A program made the translations under genes and the position numbers. The notes under the pieces were generated by a model. That model searched no databases, was not told the DNA's origin, and worked only from the letters and a program-made list of their open reading frames with translations. A stretch of DNA of 64,000 bases, from assembly GCA_032718565.1 (NCBI GenBank), contig JAVGVS010000004.1, forward strand, positions 4,407,302-4,471,301, written 5' to 3'. Of the stretch, positions 1-13,268 are shown piece after piece (positions within the stretch are counted from its first letter, which is position 1; the number at the start of each line of letters is the position of its first letter). The stretch is from Distichodus sexfasciatus. Taxonomy: Eukaryota; Chordata; Actinopteri; Characiformes; Distichodontidae.

Positions 1-587
1 AGATTCAAACTCGCCAATCTAATAATCATTAGCACACACACTGAAAGCTTCTGGGTCAGGAGCAACTTGACTTGGTTCATTTTCCAACACAGCACTGGGT
101 CAAAAATGGACTAACCCAGCAGGGCTTGTTTTAACCCGTCAAGGCTGGGCCATCTGCACTGTGGCCATCTGTTCCTCTTTCCTCAGCAGCTTAATGGCTT
201 TTTCTGGCACTTCTCTTCAACAGCCTTTTGGCACAACTAGAGTGCTAAGTTAGCTATAATGTTTTTGGTTTAAAATAAAGATTAAATAATCACAAACCTG
301 TTTATAAAAGCTAACCTATTTACATTTCGTAATGAATCAAACTTGATAAAATACATGGAGAAACAGGTTAGTTACGTTATTTATATGTTTGCTGTGTTAT
401 GTTACAGCATTTATGCTGTTATAACAAGTCAGCATTTTTAAGAGCGCAGGGTTTCAAATACGTCTTATATCGCAGGAACAATTTACTAAGATTTAGGAAC
501 GCTCAGATCATAGGAATACACTGCTAACCTACAGGAACACAGTAGAGAAATGCCACGTTATGGTGTCTTGTTGTTGATGCCGTGTAG
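1..587 (+). other. hpn intron, upstream part
   Basis: AT-rich sequence before the first visible hpn exon. It ends in the acceptor AG at 586-587. I see no coding exon and no recognisable repeat in it. Confidence 0.6.
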
Positions 588-3500
588 ACTGCGGGCGGCG
601 GATGCTTCCTGAAGAGCGTATTGTCGGCGGTGCGGACGCTCGGCAAGGCTCCTGGCCATGGCAGGTCAGTTTACAGTATGACGGGGTTCACCAGTGCGGA
701 GGATCCATCATATCAGACCGGTGGATCATCAGCGCGGCACACTGTTTTCCTGAGTGAGTTCACACACACCGAACATACAATCCTATGCACACGGAGGCTG
801 TCTCAGATTACCTGTACCCAACTGAAACCAATCTCCTAAATGTACATTTATTACCCAGCATTATCACATCACATCACAATGTTACATAGCCTAGTTAAAT
901 ATTTACATTTTTCAAGAAAGGATGTAAATCCTTTAACTCAGTGAAATACTATACACCAAAAGCATTCAGGGCGTCATGTCCACTCCTCATTACATTGTTC
1001 AGCTTCACAGCTATTCCAATTTGTATCATTTGTTCAAATGCAAAGCGCTTTCTAAACTGCATTCCAGAAATATTTATGTTTTATTTAAGAAGTGCAAGAA
1101 GCATTGCTTCATTACCACTGCAACTATATTTGCCGTAAACACAGCACAATACTGTGTATTTGTCATGACCCCCCTGGACTTTGGCCATAACAGGCCTCCT
1201 GTGACGTTACTAAGTGGCCAGCAGATGCCGCCATTTCTGTTTGTTTAATGTGTTCAGTTTGGTCTCGTGCTCCCTGTCTGTCAAGTCCGTTGTCCCACCT
1301 ACCTTTTGTGTCCCATTGGTTGATCATTGTGTTTTAGTTCCCTCACCTGGTTCTTGTTTGTTTCGGTCCAGCCCCCTGTTTCGATTGGTTCTCCCTTCAT
1401 TGATTTACCCTGATTGTTTTCTGATTGCTTTCTGATTGGTTTTCCCTCGGCTGGTTAATCCTGTTTATTGTTTCTCTTCCCCTTTATGAGCTCAGTTATC
1501 CCAGTGTCTCCTGTCCGTCCACCCTCACACTACCCTTCCCATGTCGGCGTGCTGTTTGTGGTTTTCAAGTTCCAGTCTCCAGAAGAATTCTGTTTTGTTT
1601 GTGCCCCTCGTACTTGTTTATGTTCTATGTTTTTGAAAACCTGCTAATAAAATGGCTTGCACCTTTACCTCACCTTTTGTCATGCCGGCACACCGCCTCG
1701 TGACAGTATTGTATTACTGTAATTGTTAGTGATATGCTCTTTTTTTCATTCAATTATTGTACTGTAAACAACACAATATGCTTGCTATAAAAATGTGACC
1801 CTCCACGGCAAATTTGCTTGTCGCAAATTTTCAAAATTCAAAGTTATGTTTTCATGAAAGAGCATGAATCAAGCTTCAAAACGATGCCTATATCGAATGA
1901 ATCGGACGACATATGACTGAGATATCAACATTCAAAGGAGTCGGGTTTCTCCTATCAAGTGAGAAACGGAGAACTCTGCCTTTGAAGTTGACTATTGCCG
2001 TAGCACTCACAGACGCTTGGGGCGGTCGCGGCTATGTTTGTGTTTACGGTAGCCTACGCTGCATTCACAGCCACACGGATAGCCTACCTGCGTTAGGTTA
2101 ACTGAACTCGGGAGACTCGCTAGTCAACGAGTGGATTTACCGTAAATATTGAAGTAGAGCGGGCAAAACCGAAACTTTTAACATTCTGCTGGAATTGAAT
2201 TCCTCACCTCAAGAAAGTCACGTTTTTAGGATGGAAAGGGTATGTTTTTCAGCAAAATTTATTCACAACAGTACAGTATAGACCTTCCCCTGTTTCAAAA
2301 TACTAAAAACAAAAAATCCAAAATTTTACCCCACCCAACATAAATGGTCGTTTTTCTCGGAAACCTCCGTTGCGACAAGCGACTGGTTTTGCCGTGGAGG
2401 GTCACAAATAGAGGAATGTAAAAAAACGTGTAATGTTGCTGCCAGAATTATATTGTAAATTTACAGCGAAATTTTGACAGTGTTTCTCACTTCCTTGTCT
2501 GTATTTCTGCATCTGTAGGCGATATCGACACGTCTCGAGGTGGCGAGTATTAATGGGCTCCATCTACAACACCCCCATCCACAAAAACGTGGTGATTGCA
2601 GAGGTGAAGACGGTTGTCTACCACAGCAGCTATTTGCCCTTTGTCGACGTCAACATTGACGACAACAGCCGTGATATTGCTGTTGTGGCTCTTACGAAAC
2701 CTCTGCAGTTTACTGGTGAGATCGTACATAAAATATAACAGTATGATTTTCAGTATAAATCTACTGGTCGTGGTCAGTATATGACCTCTGAAACAGTCTT
2801 GCGGGGAGCAGCGCTTGGGGATGCCTCAGGTACCTCAGTGGTACCTTTACCAGTCCGGGACTTGAACCGGTGACCTTAAGATCACAAAGGAAACTTCCTA
2901 TCCAGTACACTATCTACTATTGATATGCTACTGAAAAAAGTAGTTAAGTTAGTAGCGTTCCTAATTTTAGGTCTCCCAGTTCCTCAGTAATCCTAACCTC
3001 ACAATGCTGGTTGACACAAGAGTACTGTAAGTGATGTGAAATAAATTTCCATGCCTTATTAATTAATTGGAAACCTGACATCCACGATGTAATCTTTAAT
3101 GATATTTCTACAATCAAATCCTAATTATGGTATTTCCCTACCACTGTAGTTTTTTCAGGCTGAGTTTTACAGGACTCTGGAGGTTTGTCTAAGGAAACAC
3201 AGTATTTTCCTTGTAGGACCTCCCATCAGTCTCGGGTTGCCAGGCAGTCCTGAGAACAAAGCTTCTCTTTTTCTGCTGAACCCTGGCCCGTACAAAAGAC
3301 AAGTACTACTATAACTCTCCGGAAGGAACAAACCAAAGGATTCTCTACAACTGTCATTGTTTTCATCAGTATTCTGAAATCAAACCAAATGCTGTTACAT
3401 TGTTCATCGTTGTCGCCCCTGTATCATCGCAGGCTCAATTCACATCAGCTGTTGCTCATGTTAGCACACCGCTGCAAAAAGCTGTTTCAATGTAGTATAA

Positions 3501-6500
3501 CTTTGTTTCCGTTCTAAATCACTGTACCATGCGAATGGACAGGAAAATGTTAAATACTTGTACAGTGACAAGTTACAGCATTTTGTAATTTGATATTATA
3601 TTGTAAATATCAAATACAAGCTTGACGTAAAATAGAGACAATGACTAGCAACTCTGCTGCAAGTGTTAGAATGTAAATTTACAATGACATTTCTTACGAA
3701 AGTGTGTATAAGTGAGCTAAAAGCTGCCATATTGGTTCCTGGATCTAGTGTGATATCTTACTAGAATCGATCACTGTTACTGTGATGATCATAAATCAGA
3801 GTGTGATGATGGTAAATCAGGCCTTTTTTGCATTCTGATTTAGCTCCCCATCTTCTAAAGAAACAGCCGACCGCAGCAACAAAGGCTCATATCTGAGAAC
3901 AGAGAGAGAAGTGTCGAGTGACACAAAGAGCAGTAAGAGCTTCAGAATGTTCATCAAAGCGAGCCATTCTTTATCAGTCATCAGAGAGTTTATCAGCGCA
4001 TCTTTCTGAAGCTGGTTCTCTACCTGAAAGCAACAAGGCCTGTAGTATCTAAAGAGATTTGTTACAGCCGAAGAGAACGTCCCCCGGCTTCACTAATGAG
4101 GTGTCGAGGACAAAGAAGGAAAACCGATTATTGCAATCAAGTGACAAGTGATGGATCGTTTTCATTGCCCTGTTCCCAACCTGCTCCAGATTTGAACAGG
4201 AGTTTTCATTTGTAAAGAAAACATATTTAGCAAATAGAGCTGCGCAATAAAGCTCAAAATTCAAATCATGCTTTTTTGACCAAATGGCAGTATATATATT
4301 TCTCTGTCCAATTTTACACAGAATAGTAGCCATGCATTTATATTGTTCCTGTATTTACTTACTTGGATGTAATTGCACAGAAACAATTTTATATGTTAGA
4401 AATAAAATATAATGCAATATATTCAGACATTATTAGTGAATAATGTATAAATAATAACAGTAATATAGTGAATATTAAGACATGAAAGTCAATTGTCTGA
4501 CTCGTATTTAGGTAGTTTTGGAGAATTTAAGTACTTTTGCCATGACATAATTAAAAAATAAAATAAATTATAAAATAAAAATATTCTTTTGAACATGCTG
4601 TGTTAAAGCTGTATTTTTAGAACAAATAAACCATGGCAAAGAACTAGCATTTGACTGGCATCACAAATTTTGTGCCAGAAGCTGCAATTTAATGTTACTG
4701 CATTAAATTTTGTTTTATACGGTGGATTGAAAAATATTGTTCATGGCACACGGTATGTTGACCAGATCTGTCTAGCAAATGAAATAAGGTAGTGTCAGAG
4801 TAATCTGAAGATCATGAGCTGAGATGAAAGGATTCGTAATCCTTAAACCTGCAGATCTCGAGGTTTGACTCATTCCTGTCACTCCAAATTCTCCTAGGAA
4901 GGAAAATCCTGTGCCCAATACAAACATGACTGTGTGGCATCCACTAAGGGGCAGTGTTGGGCATCCTTGCGAGTCGCTAGGATCTGTACTTCTCGGAAAG
5001 AACACACTTCTCAAAAAGAAAACTTATGTTCTGATTTTACTGCACTCATTCCAGCTCAGTGTTTAATTTCTCTTCTCTTCCTTTGAATGGTAGACTACAT
5101 CCAGCCTGTCTGTTTGCCTACTTACGGTCAGCGGCTGGTTGATGGCCAGATGGGCACGGTAACCGGGTGGGGAAATGTGGAGTATTATGGTAAGTGTGCC
5201 TAATGATGCATTGGGATGGAGCTAATTTCTCTCTCTTTTCTCTCTCTCTTTCTCTCTTCAAACGACCTTCATGCCCCTGTATCAATGATTTACTCCAGTA
5301 ACAAATGGTAGCTCAGTGGCCAAATACAAGACTCTTCCTCATTGCAGACTCTTTGTAGAGGTATAAATCACAAGTTTCATCGGTGGTTAGCGCTGCCACC
5401 TCACAGCGAGAATGACCTGGGTTCGATCCCCAGCCCGGCCGTAGGGCCTTTCTGTGTGGAGTCTGCATGCTCTCCCCGTGCTCGCATGGGTTTCCTTGAA
5501 TGAATGCATATCTTTTTCTCTTCCTGAACCAGTGTCTCATTCCTGTTCACTCTCTTTTTATTATTTTTTCTGTCTCTATCCTCTGCACCATCTCAGGCAC
5601 TCAAGCGAACATTCTTCAGGAAGCTCACATCCCCATCATAAGCGACGCTGTTTGCAATGCCCCTGATTACTATGACAACCAGGTCACCACCACAATGTTC
5701 TGTGCCGGCTATGAGAAGGGAGGAACCGATTCCTGCCAGGTATATGTTTGATTTTTTGGTGTCCAATATTAACCTGCAGTCTGGTAAACCTTGTGGCCTG
5801 AAGTTGTCTCGACAGTGAACAATATACAAGTTGCTACTTTTCACTTAATACTGTACAAAGAAATACAATGGTCTTATTGTGAGTGAGACTAAAATAATGT
5901 TTAATGTGTAAAATAGAAAAGTTCACCACAAGTCTGCAGACTCGCTTGTGAGTGCATCTTTTTGAAGTTTGTGTCTCCAAAGAAGTAAAGATTGCTCCTT
6001 CATATTTAAGCTTGAGAGTCTATAGTTAAACTCTCTCAAGCTTAAACATGCCTAATCAGACATTTAAAAGTAAATCATCTTCTCTTTTAATATAAACAAA
6101 CCTCATGTTCAGTATAAACTGATGTTACAATAAGTATAATGGCTGACTGTCTCTTTGATTATTGAATCAATATATTGATGTAAATCAATCTATCATTACA
6201 ACCCTAGTCAAAGAAGGAACATTGTCAGACTTACTCAAAAAACTCCCTATGTATGTCACAACAGATGACCTCTGCACGGGCGGCATGGTGCTTAGCGCTG
6301 CCACCTCACAGTGAGAAGGCCCTGGGTTTGAATTCCAGTGTCGGCCGTAGGGCCTTTCTGTGTGGAGTTTGCATGCTCTCCCGGTGTTTGTGTGGGTTTC
6401 CTCCGGGTGCTCAGGTTTCCTCCCACAGTCCAAACACATGCACTGTAGGTTGATTGGCGGATCTAAATTGGCCCCATAAGGTGTGATTTAGTGTGTGTGT

Positions 6501-7565
6501 GTCCTGCGGTGTGTTGGCGCCTGCCCAAGGTTGATCGTGCCCGTAGTCCAGGGATAGGCTCCGGTCCCCGCGACCAGGATAGGGATCAAGTAATTCAGAA
6601 AATGAATGAATGAATGACCTCTGTTCAAAATTGGCTTTAATCGATTTGCCCCCACTTTGGGAACCACTGGAGTAATCTTTACATCTTGTCCATGGTTTAG
6701 GGGGACAGCGGGGGCCCGTTTGTTGTGGCCGACTGCTTAGCGAAGACGAGTCGCTACCGTCTTCTGGGGGTAGTGAGCTGGGGCACAGGCTGCGCCATGG
6801 CCAAAAAACCCGGCGTGTACACCAGGGTCTCACGCTTCCTGCCCTGGATATCCAGTGCCATGAGGGTGAGTGAGCACAACACCCAAACCCTTACAGGTAG
6901 AAGCTGTCAAACTTGGAGTAAATATTACAGAGGTACAAGTGTGAAAGTTAAAATGGTGTGTAAAGGGTGTGTATGTAAAAAAAAGCCCATTCAGTGTGTA
7001 TTGCAACTTATTTTCGGTCTCAGTTATGAACAGCTTTGGTGTAGTGGTAAGATGCTGTCTTCTGGACTAATAGATCATGGGTTAATATCCTACCTCCAGA
7101 ACTACGCATACCAACAGTGGTCCTGGAGCAAGACACTTAACCCAAAGTTGTTGCTCTGTATAAGAGCGTCTGCTAAATGCAAGAAATGATAAAACTGTAA
7201 ATGTATGTTACTGTGGCATATGTTTCATTAAAAAGTTAAACTGGAGTTTTGTGCATAAGCTCTTGAGTAATTTCTTGCCCGTCTCCTTTTTATTTTGAAT
7301 AACATAATCTATGCACATTTTTAATCTATTAGATTTTATAGCACAAAAACTATGGGCAGAATGTCTGAAAAATAACATTTAATGTACTTACAAATTACAA
7401 GCAGAGTAAGGAGGTTTAAAAGTGCTCTTAAAAATGACTAAAGTTCTAAAGGTTCTCTGCAGTGTTACTGTTTGATTTTTCTCTAATTTATGCTCTTATT
7501 TTTGTGTTCAGACGCATGAAAACTCCCCAGGAGTTCATAAGATGGCTCGGGCAACAACAGCGTAG
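588..7565 (+). CDS. hpn: Hepsin, type II transmembrane serine protease (3' part: protease domain)
   Basis: Six exons at 588-753, 2519-2715, 5094-5189, 5597-5739, 6701-6865 and 7512-7565 (stop TAG) join in consistent phases to 272 residues. They start in the linker DCGRRMLPEE, whose Cys ties the cleaved chains together, then the activation site RIVGG at 617. The trypsin triad is visible: His in SAAHC, Asp in the motif SRDIAVV, Ser in GDSGGP. Asp six residues before the catalytic Ser (TDSCQGDS) predicts cleavage after Arg/Lys. YHSSYLPF, GWGNVEYYG and VSWGTGCAMAKKPGVYTRV match hepsin (YHGGYLPF in human) more closely than other TMPRSS proteases. Hepsin is a type II membrane protease of liver and kidney. 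Cytoplasmic, membrane and scavenger-receptor exons must lie left of the window. No frameshift is seen; every splice site is GT-AG. Symbol confidence is high. Confidence 0.95.
1161..1705 (+). mobile_element. Solo LTR of a retrotransposon, copy 1
   Basis: The element begins TGTCATGACC and ends CGTGACA (TG...CA ends) and is flanked by a perfect 5-bp direct duplication, GTATT, at 1156-1160 and 1706-1710. It has an AATAAA about 60 bases before its right end, as expected inside an LTR. A diverged relative lies at 11453-11938. No coding region lies between LTRs, so this is a solo LTR in an hpn intron. Family not identified; 5-bp duplications fit Gypsy, Copia, BEL or some ERV elements. Confidence 0.75.
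1794..2406. mobile_element. Non-autonomous DNA transposon with inverted ends
   Basis: The left end TGTGACCCTCCACGGCAAA recurs as reverse complement at the right end (TTTGCCGTGGAGGGTCACA, 2388-2406), and the match continues inward with TTGTCGCAA against TTGCGACAAG. It is about 613 bp with no transposase ORF, so a MITE-like element in an hpn intron. I could not define a convincing target-site duplication, so the superfamily is left open. Confidence 0.8.
2795..2925 (-). repeat. tRNA-derived SINE fragment
   Basis: On the minus strand it carries a tRNA T-arm-like B box, GGTTCAAGTCC (around 2855-2866), with a tRNA-like head on its 5' side. Divergent; lies in an hpn intron. Confidence 0.5.
5378..5510 (+). 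repeat. tRNA-headed fish SINE, truncated copy
   Basis: An A-box-like GTGGTTAGCGCTGCCACC is followed by a B box GGTTCGATCCC, then the shared body (GGCCTTTCTGTGTGGAGT ... GCATGCTCTCCCCGTG). It ends early in a short GAAT-type tail. Related copies are at 6276, 23552 and 54405 (reverse). It lies in an hpn intron, about 90 bases before an exon. Confidence 0.75.
6007..6044. repeat. Short perfect inverted repeat (hairpin)
   Basis: Twelve-base arms TAAGCTTGAGAG and CTCTCAAGCTTA are separated by a 14-base loop in an hpn intron. Probably a small MITE remnant. Confidence 0.6.
6276..6617 (+). repeat. tRNA-headed fish SINE, near full-length copy
   Basis: Starts GGGCGGCATGGTG, includes a degenerate B box (GGGTTTGAATTCC), the body seen at 5378, and the right part with CTCCGGTCCCCGCGACC, ending in an AATGAATGAATGA tail. 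Located in an hpn intron. Confidence 0.8.
7033..7192 (+). repeat. V-SINE-like tRNA-derived repeat
   Basis: A tRNA-like head (GGTGTAGTGGTAAGATGCTG) is followed by the fish V-domain-like 3' segment (AAGAGCGTCTGCTAAATGC, 7161-7179). Intronic in hpn, between its last two exons. Confidence 0.7.
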
Positions 7566-8964
7566 TTAAGCCTTAGACTTGTATCTGTGGCTACAGAGAT
7601 CACACTTTCCATGTTTCGCCACGATGGATGTCACGACATCACTTAGACTGCCAAACTGCCAGAAGAAGCTGAGTACTTATTTCTCTTAACTTCACTACAA
7701 CTCTGAGTTACACGTTCAACAAGTAAAATTTTACTTAACAAAAAAGTTAAATCACCACAAACTGTGACACACCTGAAGAAACCATTATCATTATATCAAA
7801 CTACTAAGGTTGATGTGCCTTACAACTTTCCAGGGCATCGATGGTCACATCATAACAGAAATTACTGTTGGTAACTAGCTACTTACCAGGATAAAGTTTT
7901 TACTACTCACTAAGATATTGTTTGGATGTTTTGTTTTGTTTTTGGAATCAAAAAATGGTTTTAAATCATATAAGTGAGTTGAGTTGAAATGGACAAAACC
8001 AGTCATTATTTCCTTTAGACTAGATCCATTTTTTACACAAAGGTAAAGAAAATTCAAATAAATGAGATACATTAGAAACTATTTTTATCCGATTTATTTG
8101 GAAATGTAAGTCATTATTTACATTATGCTTCCAGTAACAGAAATTGTATGTACAATGGCCTGACAAAACCTGCATGTCTACATATCTAAAATATTTTATT
8201 TTAAGAAGAACATGAAATCTTACATGTCCAAAAATTTATTCATGTGTAAAAGATGTTGTATTATAAGATATGCATCACTTTATGTATGATTCATAAATCT
8301 GGCATTCTGAGCAAAACCTAGAATAATAGCCAAGTGTTCATTGAGAGATTTCTTTTTAAATGGATGTGGAAACAGAGGCACTACTTTAAACCAGAATCAA
8401 ACCAAAGACTGCTTTGTTAACAGTAGGGATAAACTCTTAAGTATTGATGTGGCAGTCAGTATTCTTATTGCTTTATATTAAGTTCTGGGTTGTAAATAAA
8501 AGTAGCTTCATTACTATGCAATGAAATGTTTAATTGTTAATACGTTTTACTTATGATTGTGTGTTATGAGCTGCTAAAGTAATTTAACATTAGATGTTAT
8601 TAGAATAAGCATCATTGCAGTAAAATAAAAACATCTTAGTGATATTCTGTGAGAAATAGAAATACATCCTAAACTACACACTAGCATAATAAATAAATGT
8701 GTGTTAATGCTATTTTTGTTCTCTCTAGTTAGTATGCTGGTGTGCAGCTCGGACTGTGACATATGTGTCAATGACAAGGCCTTTCTTTCCATAAGCACTT
8801 TTTCACCTTTTTGTTGATAAAAAAAGCAGTAATCGATGTGAATGTATGTACATGACAAAAATTCCAATTGCTTACCTCTTAAGCACATAAGCTGATTAGT
8901 ACAATATACATGTTTTTTGTCATTTGAATGTGAATGTAACAATGAAGTTGAATACTGAAATAAA
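7566..8964 (+). promoter_or_regulatory. hpn: hpn 3'UTR with poly(A) signals
   Basis: AATAAA hexamers lie at 8495-8500 and 8959-8964 downstream of the hpn stop, so the 3'UTR is probably about 0.9-1.4 kb. No other gene is seen here. Confidence 0.55.
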
Positions 8965-10495
8965 GTCTTAATTTTGAATACAATTTTGATTCATCAAATC
9001 ATTTATATGTTATGAAAAGTGTAAATATTAATAAAAAATCATACATTATAAATTGCTTTCAGATGAATTTCTATAAATTGTGACAAGGTTTTAATGAAAT
9101 GGCATTGTGTATTTTTATTAAAAAAAAAACCTTTTAGGTAACAAAATTGCAGCATTAAAATACTGAGGTGGTAAATTAGTATATATGCTGCTTTTTAATA
9201 CACATTTATCTTAAAATGATTGATAATTCTCAATACTTAATCAACAAATTGTGCATTTAAGATATGAAAAGCAGTGGAATGCAAGACAACATTCTTTCTC
9301 TGTTCAGAAAATGTTTTTATTTTTCTCTTTAAAATGTAACGTTAATGTTCTACAAGGAAGATGTGCCGGAAATGAAAGGTCTTAGCTGAACGTATATTCT
9401 TTTTGAAATCTCCCTCCTGAGAATTTCACTAAAACCTTCTATTAACTACATTAGAAACAGACTTTAGGAAAAATTAGACTTTACACCCTTGCTGCTGGAG
9501 ATCTCACTAAAAATTATTACATTTTTCAACTGGAAAATAAGCATTAAAAACAACAAAACTTAGCTTACAATAGATTTAAGATAAGGTGTGACTAGGTCAA
9601 GGTAGTCTTAACATTCAAAGTTTTTATAACATGTAAATGATGTGTGTCTGAGAAAACCCAAATAACAATCATTCCAGTGTAAGCAGACAGAAGATGCTGG
9701 TTTGCATAAAAGTACACAGTCTCGGGGGAATACTCTTGGAGGTTATTTGTGTCCATTTTATTTGAATGAACTCTGGTTTGGTGTAAAGATGTGGTCTGAA
9801 TTTACGCGTAATCAAAATCAAGGAATCTCTTAGATTAGAGTTTTTTCAACCTACAAAAATGATGTGGTTGAAGTTTTATTTTAGCTTTTAGTTGCAACAC
9901 TCAACATTGATGGGGGTGACACTTATGTAAAAACATTTTTAAATGTCTTAGGTCCATCTACTGTATTAGAAGCCACATATAAAAGGATTTTGCTGATTTT
10001 TTAATGAGCTGATTTTTCTGCACTGTTCTTTATGAAAGAAAAATGTATATTAAATTGCAAGACTTTCTCTCAATCGGTTAATCCTCTAGAATTCCATTAT
10101 TGAAATAGCACAGGCCTTGTGAAAATTTGTGCTTTCCTTGCCACTGATGTAAATAGGTCTGCGTGCACTGCTTTGTAAGTAAAATGCCTTGCACACAAAT
10201 GACATTTCTGGGAGAAAAAAAGACGGAAAGGGAAAAAACTTGCACAAGGAAGTTAAAAGAATCATCTGACACACACACACCTCTGAAGACTCAAAGTGGC
10301 AGATGCCTGTTCTACCTGTTCTGGGCAGCCTTGCTTTTGAATGAGAAGTTGTGATTGAAATAGAAAGTGAGTGCGGATTGAGGTTGTATCTAAACACCCC
10401 GGACTAGGGGTCATCAAAAAAGGGCTTGTTTTTGCACTGTTGGATGGCCTGCTGTGCCCATCCTCTCCTTCGTATCCTGGGGTGAATGATTAAGG
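8965..10495. other. Intergenic region hpn to Ig-like gene
   Basis: AT-rich single-copy-looking DNA with no supported exon. The last few hundred bases should contain the promoter of the Ig-like gene, but no clear TATA box or CpG island is visible. Confidence 0.4.
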
Positions 10496-13229
10496 ATGGC
10501 GATATGCAGAGAAACGTCCTTTCTTTTCTTCTGTCTTTTTGTCTTAGAGCTGCAGTTGGTTAACCATTCAGAAGGTATGTTTGCATTTTGCTAGTGTGCC
10601 TTGGTAGAACGTAAATCTTCTGTGTGCAAATGCTGTGAAAATGTTTTTTGTTTTTTTTTGCTGCGTGATATCTAGAGAAAGATGGGGAGGTAAAAGCTAA
10701 GGTAAATATTTTGAAACAGAATGTGCTAGCCACAAAGATAGGATGGAACATATAGATTATCAGTGGGAAAATGAAGGTGCAACTTTGAGTTGAATAATGT
10801 TTATTGAACTTGCACTTTTGTGAGGCCTCGATTTGCATTTTCAACCAGTGTTTCTCAACAAAATTAAGCACATCTTTTAGGAACTTTGAGGAAAAAATAA
10901 CAACATGATGTAAAGCACATTGCTAAAGAACGAGTTGAAATTTTAACTTGTCCTGAGGTTGAAATTTCCTCATTATTAGGATTGTCAAGTAAAAATTTTC
11001 TCATTATTACAATTATTTTGATAGGATTTGTGGATGAGTACTAATGAAATGGAAAACATTGGTTTTGCTTAGAGGTGTGAACATTAGAATAGTCAAACAG
11101 CAAGCCATTTCTTAGTCAAATGTGAGTGACGTAAACTGTAAATCTTGCTCATTCACATATTTCTTCTTGTTTTAAATCTTAAGGTGTGGGTTACAGCATC
11201 ACCCCCCAGAACGTAACCTTGGCCAGTGGCAAAACAGCAACCTTTTGCTGTGGTGTGTTATGGCAAAACCAGCCTGAACAATTAAACTTTACTGTCAGTC
11301 GTCCTGATGCCAACTACACCCTCACCTGCCCTGGATTAGCCAAACGTAACCCGACTCTGGTAAGAAAAATAATCATTTCTCCCTGCAAGGGGACTTTAAT
11401 GAGAGATAGTCAATACTAAATATATGTAGAATTATACTATTTTATGTACCAGTATCACAGCCCCTGGACTTTATTGCTAGCGGCCACACGATGCCGCCAT
11501 TTCTTAGTTTTGTTATATTTAGTTCAGTCTCTCTGTACTGTCTGTCTAGTCCTTGTCCTTCCTTCCCAGTGTGTCTCATTGGTTGATCATTGTTCATTAG
11601 TTATCTCACCTGTGTCTTGTATTGTCTAGTCCAGCCCCTAGTTTCTATTGGTTAACCCTTTATTGTTTAATTCTGCTTGTTTACTGGTTTGCTTCCCCTT
11701 TGGTTTTCCCTTGTTTAATTAGTCCAGCCCTTCGTTTCAGTTTTCCCATATAGGTTTGGTTTTTCGGTTTGTTTCCTGTCTGTCCACCCTCACTATACCC
11801 TCCCTGTGTTGGAGTGTTGTGTTTTGAAGAGAGACTTCTTTTGTTTGTGGCCATTGTGCTTCTTTTCTGTTCTGGTTTTCAAATAAAAGACTTGCAAAGG
11901 GTACCATGCCTCCACTCACTGGAATGCGGACTGTGACAACCAGTTACTGTATATTAAGTGGTGGACAAATCCAATGTTTATGCAAAATCCTGAAAGCTAA
12001 AGCCGCGGATGGTGACAGAAAGGTAGCATATATGCCCTTCTGCATACATGCCACTTTCTTATTTAGAGTGTCTTCCATTTCCTAATTACAGCAACAGTAC
12101 TGTTCATTTACCTACTGCTTCTAAGAACCAACTAACACAGAGCCCACAAAGATTCTGACATTCATCAATGTTTTCTTATTTGAGAATTATTCTTGCATAA
12201 GAGCAGAAGAGTGAAAAACACACACCATTGTTCTTGCTTGCATGTTTGTGCCAAACATTAGCCTATTGGGTTGCTTAAATTCTACAGTTATATAACATTT
12301 AAATGGGTTAACTTTTCATAGAACTACTTTAAAAAAATAATTAAGAAAATATTGGCAAATAAGGCCTAGTCTCCTTAAAGCATCAAGAGTTTAAACGTCT
12401 TGCTTAGGGATCAATGGTGGCACTGTACAAATCCACAATATACCCTACTAACTCCTATTGTCTAAGGCAAGATTAGAGGTTCAAATCCCAGATGGGCCAC
12501 TGTTGGACCCGTTAACCCCAACTTCAATCCTTATTACAAAAAGGGTCCGCCTTGGTGCAGTTTAGGGATAAGGGTCTTCCTCATGGATTCAAAGTGGTGG
12601 TGCTGGAGGCTGGATAGAGTCAGACTAAAACACACAACCTCTTGGACCATAACTTGTGTTCTTGACCACAAGACTAGGGGGTTGAATTCTATATAGACGT
12701 AAGGACAATAGACCTTAACAGAGCCCCAAGTGCGGAGGGGGCCTTGAGAAATGTGGAATTTTATTTTATTATGGGGAGGGGGCCCATGGAGACTGCTTGT
12801 ATGTAGGGCTTAAAATTTGGTGCTACTTGTCTGCTTGGGACCATTAATCCGGATAAATTTGAAAACGGCGTTTTCGTCTAAAAACGCTCCGCGTCCACAC
12901 TATCGTTTTCAATCGTTTCGAAGAGTTGATCATCCACACTGAAATGACTGAAAACGCTTACGTTCCTGTACTGCGCATGCGTGAAACGTAAGACGATTCG
13001 ACCTGCGTCTTTTCCGTCTGCCGTTTATTTACTTTCCGGCTCTTTGAGAGCATGTACAAACTGATATTAATCTTTAATAGGGCTGTCAAAATTGAGAGCA
13101 AACAAAACAACTGCTGTACAATGCCGTCCGCCATCCTAGTTGAATTGGTCAGATGACTGCATCATATGACTAAAATGCGTCATCGTTTTCGAAAGCCTCC
13201 ATTTTCACAGTCCACACTGCGACGCGAAA

Positions 13230-13268
<39 letters not shown>

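Noticed and set aside
6725..7189. 154-codon frame running past the hpn GDSGGP exon
   Set aside because: Only the first part is hepsin; after the donor at 6865 it reads intron and a SINE.
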